From Flavobacterium muglaense (GTDB taxonomy: Bacteria; Bacteroidota; Bacteroidia; Flavobacteriales; Flavobacteriaceae): 64,000 bases of DNA. Positions 20,693 to 30,800 of this stretch are shown here, in pieces; positions within the stretch are counted from its first letter, which is position 1, and each line of letters begins with the position of its first letter. A program made the position numbers and the translations under genes. The notes below the pieces were generated by a model, which saw nothing but the letters and a program-made list of their open reading frames with translations, did no database searches and was not told the DNA's origin. The stretch spans positions 35,239-99,238 of the forward strand of contig NZ_JACRUK010000002.1 in assembly GCF_014305155.1 (NCBI RefSeq), written 5' to 3'.

Positions 20693-20825
20693 AGTGATTT
20701 GTATTTGTGATAGGATCAAAAATAGTTAAAATAGTTTAATGTGTTTTGCTATTTTCTTTTTGTTTGGATTTTTTAAAGTTAACTTTGTAGTATCTAACAA
20801 AACGAATTTATTTCCAGAAATCCCT

Positions 20826-20920
20826 AGCCCTGATGGAAGCGGCATCCTTTTTATTTAGTATACGGAGCTTTGCGGAGTATACAAATAAAAAGATATAGCG
20901 GACAGCAGGAAATAGCTCCT
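20826..20920 (+). repeat. Intergenic repeat element, copy A
   Basis: The left arm starts agccctgatggaagcgg (from 20826) and the right arm ends gcaggaaatagctcct (to 20920). Both arms match copy B at 50585-50663 in inverted orientation. The centre (20848-20891) is a 15-bp stem with one bulged A (tttttattt...gtatac / gtatac...aaataaaaa). It is unrelated in sequence to the centre of copy B. No coding frame. From memory, similar elements are frequent in Flavobacterium intergenic DNA. Confidence 0.85.
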
Positions 20921-20937
20921 TATAAAAATAGAATTGT

Positions 20938-21378
20938 ATGAAAAGTGTTTTAAAAATAATGTTGTTGTCATTGTTTTTTGTTGGTTGTCACCAAAAAGTT
21001 GAGCCAGCAGATGTTGCTAAAATTAATGGGTATTGGGAGATTGAAAAAGTAGTTTTGGACAAGGGCGAAGACAAGGATTACAAGATGAATGAGAGTTTTG
21101 ATTATTTTGAAATCAAAGATAATAAAGGGATTCGCAAGAAAGTGATGCCGCAACTGGATGGTACTTTTTTAGTGAATGACGCTTTTGAAAAGGTGACTGT
21201 AAGGTATGACAAGGATAAAGTTTATCTGGATTATGCGACTGATTATGCAAAATGGACTGAGGAGTTGATTGCGATTTCGGACGAGGAATTAGTAATTGAA
21301 AATGCAGATAAGAAAGAATATCATTATAAGAAAACGGGACCAATAAACTTGATGGGAGATGGCAAAAAGACTGAATAA
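20938..21378 (+). CDS. Small lipoprotein, lipocalin-like
   Basis: A 146-aa lipoprotein: hydrophobic N-terminus ending FFVGC (lipidated Cys17), then a region with GYWEIEKVVLDKG, the GxW-type opening of lipocalin-like proteins. Strongly charged and beta-rich. The DUF721 gene overlaps its 3' end by 20 bp, so the two are co-expressed. No enzyme motif; function unknown. The gene starts only 17 bp after repeat copy A, so transcription may begin in or before the repeat. Confidence 0.75.
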   Translation: MKSVLKIMLLSLFFVGCHQKVEPADVAKINGYWEIEKVVLDKGEDKDYKMNESFDYFEIKDNKGIRKKVMPQLDGTFLVNDAFEKVTVRYDKDKVYLDYATDYAKWTEELIAISDEELVIENADKKEYHYKKTGPINLMGDGKKTE

Positions 21379-21655
21379 TCAGAGTACGGTAGGGGATGTT
21401 TTGAAACAAATTATTCAAGTAAATAAGTTGCAGCCGGGCATGGATCAAATTGATGTGAAGGATGCTTGGAGTAATTTGATGGGGAACGGGGTGAATAGTT
21501 ATACGCGTAATGTGGTTTTGAAAGGAAGCACGTTGTATGTCGAGTTAACTTCGTCTGTGTTGCGTGAGGAGTTAAGTCACGGAAAAGCTAAGATTGTAAA
21601 AATGATTAATGAAGAGCTAAGGCGTGATGTTGTGACTACTGTGATTTTGCGATAA
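21359..21655 (+). CDS. DUF721 (DciA-like) family protein
   Basis: A 98-aa basic protein with the DUF721 pattern (VGDVLKQII...WSNLMGNGVNSYTRNVVLKGSTLYVELTSS). Members related to DciA help load the replicative helicase in bacteria that lack DnaC. That role here is inference from the family. It starts inside the upstream lipoprotein gene. A bidirectional terminator follows. Confidence 0.85.
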   Translation: MAKRLNNQSTVGDVLKQIIQVNKLQPGMDQIDVKDAWSNLMGNGVNSYTRNVVLKGSTLYVELTSSVLREELSHGKAKIVKMINEELRRDVVTTVILR

Positions 21656-21692
21656 TTATGTAGGATTGTAGTAGATTAGCTTTATTTAAGAT

Positions 21693-21732
21693 AAAAAAAA
21701 TCCCGTTTCAAAATTTTGAAACGGGATTTTTA
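21693..21732. terminator. Bidirectional terminator between DUF721 gene and ndk
   Basis: A perfect stem (atcccgtttcaaaa / ttttgaaacgggat) flanked by A's on the left and T's on the right. It serves both converging transcripts. Confidence 0.9.
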
Positions 21733-21783
21733 TATAGGTGATTATTAAAAAAGAATTTAAAAATCTTAATTCTGAATCATTGA

Positions 21784-22203
21784 TTAGAACTGCTCTCTTC
21801 CTGCAAAGTGAAAAGCACCTTCGATAGCTGCGTTTTCATCACTGTCAGAACCGTGAACTGCATTTTCTCCAATTGAAGTAGCGTATGCTTTACGGATAGT
21901 TCCTTCGGCAGCTTCAGCTGGGTTTGTAGCACCAATTAAAGTTCTGAAATCTTCAACTGCGTTATCTTTTTCTAAAATAGCAGCAACGATTGGTCCTCTT
22001 GACATGAATTCAACTAATTCTCCGTAGAAAGGTCTTGCAGCATGAACAGCATAAAATGCTTGAGCATCAGCAATAGTAAGTTGTGTTAATTTTAAAGAAA
22101 CAATTTTGAAACCTGCATTTGTAATCATTGCAAGAATGTTTCCGATGTGTCCGTTTGCAACTGCATCCGGCTTGATCATTGTAAAAGTTCTATTAGTAGC
22201 CAT
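21784..22203 (-). CDS. ndk: Nucleoside diphosphate kinase
   Basis: A 139-aa enzyme that moves gamma-phosphate between nucleoside triphosphates and diphosphates. The phosphohistidine H117 is in NAVHGSDS, and the N-terminal nucleotide-binding motif is [10 protein letters not shown]. Normal length for the family. Transcribed alone, downstream of bshC, from a TATTTTTG element 23-30 bp before its start codon. Confidence 0.98.
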   Translation of the reverse strand: MATNRTFTMIKPDAVANGHIGNILAMITNAGFKIVSLKLTQLTIADAQAFYAVHAARPFYGELVEFMSRGPIVAAILEKDNAVEDFRTLIGATNPAEAAEGTIRKAYATSIGENAVHGSDSDENAAIEGAFHFAGREQF

Positions 22204-22225
22204 TTTTTGTTTTTTATATTTTGTG

Positions 22226-22233
22226 CAAAAATA
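22226..22233 (-). promoter_or_regulatory. -7 element of ndk
   Basis: A perfect TATTTTTG on the minus strand. A TTG at 22257-22259 (minus) is 23 bp upstream, at the long end of the usual spacing. Confidence 0.5.
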
Positions 22234-22287
22234 GTTTATTTTGTTTAATAAAGTTGCAATTTTCGCATTATAGTGTGCTAATTTTAT

Positions 22288-23877
22288 CTATAAAGTAACA
22301 ATTTCAAATGTTTGCTTTAGTGGTTTTAAGCGTGAAATTAATTTAGTAATTAATTCAGGGCCATGCTCTAAGTAAAATTCTGAGAAATTGGCTTGTCTTT
22401 CTTGTAAGCTTTTATTAGGAAATAATTCGTTTTGTAAGTTTGTTGTACGTTCTATTTCTTCACTGAATTTTCTCTTTTGCGCTTTGAGTAATCGTTTTTC
22501 TAGATTTTCTAATCCTTTTGTTTGTTTTGCTTCCTGCGCTTTTACAGCTCCGGTGAAGGAATTATCGGTTTTTTTGGCTAAGTCGTATAAGTCACTAAAT
22601 TGTTTGGCTAATTGTTCCTTTTGTGGTGTTAAATTAATAGGGAAAGCTGAATTTTGAAGAGTGACTCTATTGATTAAATCTCCTTGTTTAGCGAATAAAT
22701 CATTCCAACTCAATTGTAACTTGTCTATTTTTTTGACTTGCTTGTCTGAAGCTAATAAAACAGAATTTCGCACTAAAAGCATCGGGAAAGTGATGTTTAC
22801 TTTGTTAAAAAACGATTTAAGTTCCAGCCAGTATGCAATTTCTCCCCCTCCGCCAATATAGCAAAGATTGGGTAAAATTACTTCTTGGTACAAAGGTCTC
22901 ATAATTACGTTAGGACTAAATTTTTCGGGGTTACTGTCAAGTAATTCAAGAATTTCATTTTCTGAAAACTCTTTTTTGGTGTGGTTTATTGTGTATTTTC
23001 CGTTTTCGAAAATGATGCGTTCGCGCAGCTGATCTTCGATATAGAATAAGTTAATCTCCCTTGGGTTGACTTGAATGTTATAATCTTTTAGCTTATCAGT
23101 AGTTTCTAGTACTGCTTTGTGAGAAGTTTGCTCTAGTAGCTCTTCTTTGATAAACGGAATAAAATTTCTTTTTAAAGTGGCATCATCGGCATCTATGATT
23201 ACTAAGCCTTTGTCTCCAAAAAGTGCATTTGCCAGATGTCTTGTAGCGTCAGCAAGGTTGTTATGTTGCAAGTAAGCTTCTTGAAATATTTTTTTTAAAG
23301 TGGTAGCGTTAGTGCTTGATCCTAATTCTTGTTGGAATACTTCAAATAAATCGGATAACCCTTCGGTGGATAAACGACCTACGGGACCATTACTTTCTTT
23401 ATTCCATCTTATTTTTTTACCTCTAAAATTAAAATAATTGATTTCTTCAAAATCATGGTCTTCGGTTGCCATCCAATAAATGGGTACGAAATTATGGGCA
23501 GGGTACTTGGCTTTAAGTTCCTGGGTTAGATTTATGGTAGAAATTATTTTATATAAAAAATACAAAGGACCACTAAATAAGTTGAGTTGGTGTCCAGTTG
23601 TGATGGAAAAAGTGTTGTCTACTTTTAGCGATTCGATGTTTTGTAAAGTGAGTTGTGAGCTTTGTATGGCGCTGTATTGTTTTTTTAAAACAGAAACTAA
23701 TGTTGCTCTGGAGGCATTATTAAAGTTGGCTTTCTTCTCAGTAATTTGCGCTTCAAAATTTTCCAATTTAGGGAAGCGGTTGTATAGGGATTGTACGTTT
23801 GATTTTTCGTCTAAATAATCATTCATCAATGGAGAAAAATATCCAGAATTTTGATAGCTGATACAGTCGGTTGGCAT
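22288..23877 (-). CDS. bshC: Bacillithiol biosynthesis cysteine-adding enzyme BshC
   Basis: A 529-aa protein with BshC hallmarks: TTGHQLNLFSGPLYFLYKI near residue 95, the PIYWMATEDHDFEEI motif near 130, and a long C-terminal coiled coil. BshC adds cysteine to GlcN-malate in the last step of bacillithiol synthesis. Its presence implies that this organism uses bacillithiol as a low-molecular-weight thiol. bshA and bshB are not in the window. Cytoplasmic. Confidence 0.95.
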   Translation of the reverse strand: MPTDCISYQNSGYFSPLMNDYLDEKSNVQSLYNRFPKLENFEAQITEKKANFNNASRATLVSVLKKQYSAIQSSQLTLQNIESLKVDNTFSITTGHQLNLFSGPLYFLYKIISTINLTQELKAKYPAHNFVPIYWMATEDHDFEEINYFNFRGKKIRWNKESNGPVGRLSTEGLSDLFEVFQQELGSSTNATTLKKIFQEAYLQHNNLADATRHLANALFGDKGLVIIDADDATLKRNFIPFIKEELLEQTSHKAVLETTDKLKDYNIQVNPREINLFYIEDQLRERIIFENGKYTINHTKKEFSENEILELLDSNPEKFSPNVIMRPLYQEVILPNLCYIGGGGEIAYWLELKSFFNKVNITFPMLLVRNSVLLASDKQVKKIDKLQLSWNDLFAKQGDLINRVTLQNSAFPINLTPQKEQLAKQFSDLYDLAKKTDNSFTGAVKAQEAKQTKGLENLEKRLLKAQKRKFSEEIERTTNLQNELFPNKSLQERQANFSEFYLEHGPELITKLISRLKPLKQTFEIVTL

Positions 23878-23992
23878 AAGTAAGATTTTCTAAATTTAAG
23901 GCTAAAATACTAAAAAGTAAAGTTAGGCTTTTTAGTTTTATGAAAGCTTTGGGAAATGTTGAATTATGGAGTTTTATATCTTTTAATTAAGT

Positions 23993-24028
23993 AAAAAAAA
24001 AACTGGCTACTTGTGAAAGTAGCCAGTT
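23993..24028 (-). terminator. Terminator of the SusCD locus
   Basis: aactggctac (24001-24010) pairs with gtagccagtt (24019-24028). On the minus strand a run of T's follows. It lies directly after the DUF4302 stop codon. Confidence 0.88.
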
Positions 24029-24053
24029 CTATTATTTAGTTTGCCATTTTGTT

Positions 24054-25424
24054 TTATTGAAACGAATATGCAGTCATTCTAAAAGGCGTACTGGTACTAG
24101 TAAACGTGTACGCTGTATACCCAAGGCCGTATTGTCTTATGAAATAAAGACCTTGTGGATTCATAAATTGATCATCTAAGTTTTTTAAGAATGCTGGAGC
24201 AGTTACATTAGCTGCTGTAGCCGAGGTGCTTGTTTTCCATTTTACATGAGTCAATGCTACTGTGCTAGTAGCAGCATTGCTGGTAAATGTAAAATAATGA
24301 TAATACCTTGCGATTATTGTTGTAGGTGCAGACGCGTAAGCAAATCTGTATTCGATGTAATTTGTTCCATCAGGATTATTGAACCATGGTTGAATTCGTT
24401 GGATAATAATACCAGGTGTCAAAGCAGCTTCTGTTTCTTTCAATAACGATGTAAATAATGCTGAATTCGTAGGCGCAGTATTTGTTAGGTTATAAATGTA
24501 AGCATATACCAATTGTTGATTTGGGTTGAGTAATATCTTATAGTCCTCTGTAATAACTAGTGGTTTATTAGAATATTTAATCGACGCCGTCACTCCAGCG
24601 GTACCAGTTGCATTAAAACTCCCTGTTGCAGGGTCATACGTAAAGTCAGAAAGTTTTTGTGTACCTACAACTACTGCAGGGCTTACAGTGATGCCTGTTG
24701 GGGTATATGCAATTCCCATGTTATTACTTAAGGTAGAACCAGTTTCGATAGAATTAGCCGTTGCAAATCGTGTTGCGGCTGTAAAACTAAAATCAAATTG
24801 ACTAATTTTTGATCCATCATTAGTTTCTAATAATCTAAATAATGGTCTAGAGCTTGCTCCAATAACATTAGGTATCATTAGTCTGCTTTTGGCCAAGTCT
24901 GTCCAATCAGATGCAGTTGCTTTTACAAAACGCAATTCTTCAAAGCTTCTGTTTGTTCTAAAGATAATTTGTCCGTTTTCTTGACCGTAGTATAAAAACT
25001 GAAAATCTCCTTTATATCCTTTACCTCGTAGTGACTCGATAGGATAGGTGTTAGAGTCAGAAAGTAAATGGATTCTGTTTTTAGTTGTAAAGACTAAGCT
25101 TACAGTGCTTCCTAATTCGATGCTGTATTCACTTGGGTAAGAAGCTGTATCATCATCAAAATCTGAGGCCATGTCTACTTTTCCAGCTTTAAATTTAAAA
25201 ACGTGCGTGTATCCTCCTAGTTGTGTGTTATCTGTAAAATAGACTGCTTTCCATCCAAATTCAGAGGATTCTAATAAATCGTTTAGTTCTTTCTGTTTCG
25301 CATTTAATCGCTCGGTAGGAGTGGCGTTAAATGGAGATTCTAAGGTTTCCTTGTTATCGCAGGAAACCAGTTGCAGTGCTAAAATAGCAACAAGCAGGTA
25401 TTTGGTTATATTTTTAAGTTTCAT
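24054..25424 (-). CDS. DUF4302 family lipoprotein
   Basis: This 456-aa protein has an SPII signal (LQLVSCDN; lipidated Cys22). It has the N-terminal pattern TERLNAKQKELNDLLESSEF and then GWKAVYFTD, which I associate with DUF4302 lipoproteins found beside SusC/SusD pairs. It probably sits on the outer membrane as an accessory binding protein of the uptake system; this is inference from context. It is the last gene of the locus, 68 bp after the metallohydrolase. Ligand unknown. Confidence 0.8.
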   Translation of the reverse strand: MKLKNITKYLLVAILALQLVSCDNKETLESPFNATPTERLNAKQKELNDLLESSEFGWKAVYFTDNTQLGGYTHVFKFKAGKVDMASDFDDDTASYPSEYSIELGSTVSLVFTTKNRIHLLSDSNTYPIESLRGKGYKGDFQFLYYGQENGQIIFRTNRSFEELRFVKATASDWTDLAKSRLMIPNVIGASSRPLFRLLETNDGSKISQFDFSFTAATRFATANSIETGSTLSNNMGIAYTPTGITVSPAVVVGTQKLSDFTYDPATGSFNATGTAGVTASIKYSNKPLVITEDYKILLNPNQQLVYAYIYNLTNTAPTNSALFTSLLKETEAALTPGIIIQRIQPWFNNPDGTNYIEYRFAYASAPTTIIARYYHYFTFTSNAATSTVALTHVKWKTSTSATAANVTAPAFLKNLDDQFMNPQGLYFIRQYGLGYTAYTFTSTSTPFRMTAYSFQ

Positions 25425-25492
25425 TTCTATTAATTTATATATTTATAAAATAGATTTTAAAGCGTTTGATTGAATGAGCTTTAGTTGCACTA

Positions 25493-26356
25493 CTAATTTC
25501 CGTTGATTACAGCTGTAGTGTTTTTTTCGGCCTCGTCTCTTAATGCGTAAAGGTCAATTCCGTAAGCATCTTTATAATATTTCACGACAATCGCTTCTTT
25601 GGCCTTGATACTTGTTACTGCGGTTGCAGTTGTTATTCCTGCTAGTATCGCAGCATATTCTGCTTTTGAGTTGATCAATATCGTTGCTGCAGTTTCGGCA
25701 AAGTCTTCATTGATATTTGATTTTGCATAAGCTGTTAAGAAACCTTGCTCTAGAGCAGCTGCATCAGTAGTGTTGTACCATGCAGAAGAGTAACCTGAAG
25801 GTGTGATTTTAGCCATTGACTTTTCGTCAAAAGGTTTCGTTTGGTTTAGGATGTGAATGTATTCATGTTGAATAGTATGCACAAAGCGTTTGATGTTTGC
25901 ACGATTCGTTTTGTCTACTTTATCCGTTTCGAAAAAAGTGATACGCTTACCCCCTTCGGCAAGACCTAAGGTAATAGTTCCAGTCGTATTTAAGTTCACA
26001 CCTCCTACAAGTACAAATTCTCTTGGAGCGATAATTTTTACAAAATCAGGTCCAGCAACTGCCTTATAACTATTTAACCATATTTTTTGGATGATTTCTA
26101 GTACAGGTTGCACTTTGGTTTGTATCGGTGGGTACAAGAATCGGTTGTTATCCACTGTGTTTTGATCCCATTTATACTGTACGTTAATGTTGTACGGAAT
26201 TAAATAATTAGTATCAATCCAGTTATCTAGCGTTGTTTTACTTGGTGTAGATAAGTCTAATTGACTTTCTTTTAGTGAATCTTCACTTGCACATGCGGTT
26301 AATAGCACTATACTTGATAGCACCATTAATTTTTTGTATTTATTTAATATTTTCAT
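25493..26356 (-). CDS. Substrate import-associated zinc metallohydrolase lipoprotein
   Basis: This 287-aa protein has a lipoprotein signal (LLTACAS) and a gluzincin-type motif, H164-E165-Y-I-H168, in TIQHEYIHILNQ. It fits the family named for lipoprotein HExxH hydrolases linked to SusC/SusD import. It probably cleaves or processes the imported peptide or conjugate at the cell surface. It lies 13 bp after susD and is co-transcribed. The third zinc ligand is not assigned with confidence. Substrate unknown. Confidence 0.87.
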   Translation of the reverse strand: MKILNKYKKLMVLSSIVLLTACASEDSLKESQLDLSTPSKTTLDNWIDTNYLIPYNINVQYKWDQNTVDNNRFLYPPIQTKVQPVLEIIQKIWLNSYKAVAGPDFVKIIAPREFVLVGGVNLNTTGTITLGLAEGGKRITFFETDKVDKTNRANIKRFVHTIQHEYIHILNQTKPFDEKSMAKITPSGYSSAWYNTTDAAALEQGFLTAYAKSNINEDFAETAATILINSKAEYAAILAGITTATAVTSIKAKEAIVVKYYKDAYGIDLYALRDEAEKNTTAVINGN

Positions 26357-26369
26357 AGCTATCTTTTAA

Positions 26370-27851
26370 TTAACGTGGATTTTTTTCAATTCCTGTATTA
26401 GTTACGTGCAATGGGATTTGTATCGCTCTTCGCAAATCGTCCTTTGTTAGGATGTTGCTCGGTTGGTTGTAGATTTTGTGAGTTACTTTTAAATTAAAAC
26501 GTTTGATGTCAAACCATCTCAATCCTTCGTGTATAAACTCAATTCTTCTAAGTTCAGCTACTGCTTTTATGTAGGAAGATTGAATGCTTGTTAAAGTGTA
26601 AAACGGTGTGTATTCATCAGCTACTACGGGGTATTTAGCTACGATTTTAGCTTCAGTTACTTTGTCTGTTGTTGCAGAGTAACCCGTTGTACGTGTAGAT
26701 AAGAAATACTCTATCTCAGTGTTTGCTGTAGCTAAGTCATTTTTCATGATGTGCGCCTCAATTTTATTAAGGAATAGTTCTTCATTACTCAATAATACAT
26801 TTGTTACATAAGGAAGTCCAATTCCAGCATTCGCATTTGTATATTTAAAATATTCAACAAATTTTGGTAGAAATATGGAAATAGATCCGTTACTAGAAAA
26901 GCTAGTGTATAACCATGTTTTGTTGAATAAGTTTGTAGCTGATCCAAATACTGTATTTCTCTCGGCTCCAGCAAGTCCAAATCGATTACTTCTTATTGTT
27001 CTATTGTATAATGATGAAGTTGATACCACTAATAAATTAGAGTTTTCTGAAGCTTGGGAATAGATGTTGAATCTAGTTGTTGTATCAAGAAGGTTATAAT
27101 CTGCAATGCTTCTTAACTTTCCAACTGGTTGACTGCTTAGGTCGTTAGAGTTTGTTAATACTTTGTCCCAATCGCCTTTTACTAAGTAAAAACGACTAGC
27201 AAATGCTTTTGCAGCAGCTTTGTTAAAGTGAAATTTAGGTTGTGTATAATCATCACCTACATATTTTAGTCCTTCTTCAATATCACTTTCAATATTAGCA
27301 TATACTTCTGCTACTGAATTACGTGTGTATTTTTGAAATAAAACCGTTTCAGGTTCTAGTATGTATGGAATTCCAAGATCTGTAGCTGCTGTAGCAGGGT
27401 TGTATCTTTGTGAAAACACACTTACCAACATGAAGTGCGAGTAAGCTCTAGCCATTAAAGCTTCACCTCTTTGTCCATTCAAGTTTGCAGGGTTACCTAG
27501 TTTTTTAATAGCATCGATCGCTTGATTAGCATGAGCTATTGCGACGTAGCAAGCGTCCCAATAGAAAGATGGAGTGTCTTTCTGGATGTCGTCTTGCATT
27601 TGCCAGTTGTAGTTTTGACTGTTTTTGATCGTTGTTGCGGGTAGGTTTTCACTATCAAAAGCATTGTCAGACATCGTTTCAGCAAAATCCATATAGCTCG
27701 CCTCTGGGTAAGCATTTACAAGTATTTCTGAAATTTTATCTGGAGTATCTAATTGTGTTCTGTTGTCTGGAATTTCAGAAAGGAAATCGTCACAACTAGT
27801 ACTTAATCCTATTAATACAAGGAGTGTTAAGGTTATTTTTATTTTTCTCAT
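26370..27851 (-). CDS. SusD/RagB family nutrient-binding lipoprotein
   Basis: This 493-aa surface lipoprotein (STSCDD lipobox) forms the lid of a SusC channel. The N-terminal SusD-like region includes WDACYVAIAHANQAID and GEALMARAYSHFMLV (TPR-like helices). The C-terminal part has the family ending RRIEFIHEGLRWFDIKRFNL. It starts 9 bp after susC. The substrate cannot be deduced from sequence. The locus has no glycoside hydrolase, so a peptide or metal-complex ligand is as likely as a glycan. Confidence 0.95.
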   Translation of the reverse strand: MRKIKITLTLLVLIGLSTSCDDFLSEIPDNRTQLDTPDKISEILVNAYPEASYMDFAETMSDNAFDSENLPATTIKNSQNYNWQMQDDIQKDTPSFYWDACYVAIAHANQAIDAIKKLGNPANLNGQRGEALMARAYSHFMLVSVFSQRYNPATAATDLGIPYILEPETVLFQKYTRNSVAEVYANIESDIEEGLKYVGDDYTQPKFHFNKAAAKAFASRFYLVKGDWDKVLTNSNDLSSQPVGKLRSIADYNLLDTTTRFNIYSQASENSNLLVVSTSSLYNRTIRSNRFGLAGAERNTVFGSATNLFNKTWLYTSFSSNGSISIFLPKFVEYFKYTNANAGIGLPYVTNVLLSNEELFLNKIEAHIMKNDLATANTEIEYFLSTRTTGYSATTDKVTEAKIVAKYPVVADEYTPFYTLTSIQSSYIKAVAELRRIEFIHEGLRWFDIKRFNLKVTHKIYNQPSNILTKDDLRRAIQIPLHVTNTGIEKNPR

Positions 27852-27860
27852 GGTTTTTTA

Positions 27861-30800
27861 TTAAAAAGATACGTTAATAGAGAATGTGTATTGGCTAGTT
27901 ATTGGTTGTGAAACACCACCAGATCTGTAAAATTCAGGATCTTGTCCGTTAAGTTTTTTATCGGAATAGATCAGTAGCGGATTAGCTGTAGAAGCTTTCA
28001 TAGAGAAAACATTTACTCCTAGTTTTTTCTTTAGATCTTTTGGAAATTCATAGCTTAATGATACGTTTTTCAATCGTACGAAAGCACCGTCAGCAACACG
28101 TGCATCTGAGTAATTATACGCATTGTAAGCTCTGGTTAAATCCTTTGATTGTGATGCATAGTTGGCAATCAATCTTTGATCAGCAATTACAGGAATATTT
28201 GTAAAAGCTTCATCTCCTGGGTTAATCCATCTGTTTGTGAAGTCTTTTGTGAATACTGTTAAATCATCATAAGCGTCAGAGTAGATAGGGTTTAATCTTA
28301 CTTTGTTTCCTCCAGCGGCTACAATGAATATGTTTAAAGACCAATTGTCATAAGTGAATGTATTTGAAATACCAGCTGATTTATTTGGCTCTATTGAACC
28401 TTCATATTTCAAGTATTTTGTAATGTCTTCGTTGTCTTGGAAATTAGCACCTGCAACATTATCTGTTTCTCCATCTGCCATAATAAATGTTGGTAGACCT
28501 TGATTGTTTAATCCTGTGAATTGGTAAGAGTACAACGCGTTTCTAGGGTGTCCAATTGTATTTCCACCAGATCCATCAACCAATCCTAATACTGATGGAT
28601 TGTTTTGTAACTTAGTTATTTCTTGATTGTAAACAGAGAAGTTAAACGAAGTAGCCCATTTTAATCTAGTATTATTTAAATTTTTAGTCGAAAGGCTAAA
28701 TTCAATACCTTTTGTTTCCATATCGGCATTGTTTCCTTGTTTCAATTTTTGTCCTCCAATTCCTGAAGTAGTGACATAATCAACTAAATCAAAAGCTTTA
28801 CGGCTATAGATATCAGTTGTAAATTGAACTCTGTTGTCAAACATACCTAAATCTAAACCAATATTTGTTTCAAACTGTTTTTCCCAAGTTAAGTCGGCAT
28901 TTTGTAACTGATCGATATTTAATCCAGTTTCTCTATCAGCTAAGTTAAGACGGTCTGTGATAAAACTTTTGTAGATCGCTAAAGAGTTTGTCGCTGGTCC
29001 TGCAGTTGCAGTTAATCCATAAGAACCTCTTAAGCTTAAGTTATTGATTGTTCTTACATTTTTCATGAAATCTTCTTCCATAATATTCCACTTACCACTA
29101 AAAGTGTAGGTAGGTAACCATCTTGATGAATTGCTGTTTCCTTGTCTATTGGATCCGTCATAACGACCTGTGATCGATCCTGTATAGCGTCTGTCGTATG
29201 TGTAACCTAGTTTTCCAAAGAAACCAACAGTTCTTTCTCTCTCTGCATTAAAAGCATAGTAAGATTCTCCTCCGTTGATTAGTTTTTCTAATATTCTAGG
29301 ATCAGTAAAAGCAGTTAAACCTCTATCGTATTGTAAGCCATAGGCTGTGAAGTTATTACTGTTTCTATCTACAGATCTTAATTCTTGACCAAATAAACCT
29401 TCTAATTCATGTTTGTTATTGAAAACATTTTTATAGTTAAAACTATTTCTAACATTGTATGAAGTTAAGTCGTTAGAGAATTTTCTTAAAATCCCTCCAT
29501 TAGGTAAAACAGAAACTTTTGGAGCTGTTAAATTGTCTGGATCTTGGTATAAAAATATGTTAGCATCTCTTACAATTGTTGTTTCTTGAGCGTTGTAAGC
29601 GCCTACAATGTTTGAGTTTTCAAGGATGTTGTGCTCTCTTGTTGTATTAGCATATCTTGCATTTGCAGTAAAATTATACGTTAATTTTGGATTTATTTTA
29701 TAAGCTAAATCTGCCTGAAAACGAATGTCTTTTACTTTAATCTCCATATAATTGTTTTTTAATTCTTCAATTATATTGATAGGCGCCCAGTTATTACGGT
29801 AATACTCATAGTTTCCATTTTCATCGTAAGGACGCAAAGTTCTATTTGTATTTAATACATAGTTAAAAGGGTTAATGTCAAAATCTCTAGTGGTACTACC
29901 ACTTACACCATCTTTAAGGCTGTCATAACTTCCTGGTGCTGATTGATCTCTCACAGATGCTTGCGTAGACAACGTTAAGCTGAATTTATCATTGATAAAG
30001 AATGTGTTTTTAATATTGGTTGTTAGTTGGTTAACACCATCGGCAATTGTCCATCCTGGATCATGGTAGAAACCTAGAGAAGCAAAATAAGCGTTGTTCT
30101 TACCCCCACCAGACAAACTCAATGAATGGTTTTGCGTGATTGAAGGTCTGAATAAAACACCAAACCAATCTGTATTTGCTAATTCATATTTTTTAAGAAA
30201 TGCATTTCTACTTGGCTCATCATTTTTCACACCGTAAGTACCGCTTGTTTGATCATAGCGATTAATTTCATTGGCAAGAATATTATAAACTCCACCATAA
30301 CGCCCTTGTGAGGTTTGAGGTAGTGATAAGAAACCTTTTGATTCAATTTCTTTAAGAATACTCATTGTTTCTTGAGAATTCAAAATATCATATTGATTGT
30401 AACTAGGTACTGTTCTAGCTGTTTGTTCTAATGAATAAGTGATGCTCATTGGAGATTCACGTCTTCCTTGCTTCGTAGTTACAACAACAACACCGTTCAA
30501 CGATCTTGAACCGTAGATTGAAGTAGCCGAAGCATCTTTTAAGATCTCTATACTCGAAACATCATTGGCATTTAAACCTGCAATTGATGAACTTAGTAAA
30601 GTCTCTGAATTTCCTGAGGCTAAGTCAGCAAAAGATAAGTTAACGATATCTTCTTGTACAATTCCGTCAATAACCCAAAGTGGTTTTGTATCTCCAAATA
30701 TTGATGAAGATCCACGAACTGTAATTTTTGGTGCAGTACCAAACGTACCGGTAACGTTTTGAACGGTTACACCAGCTGCTTTTCCTTCGATCATTCTACT

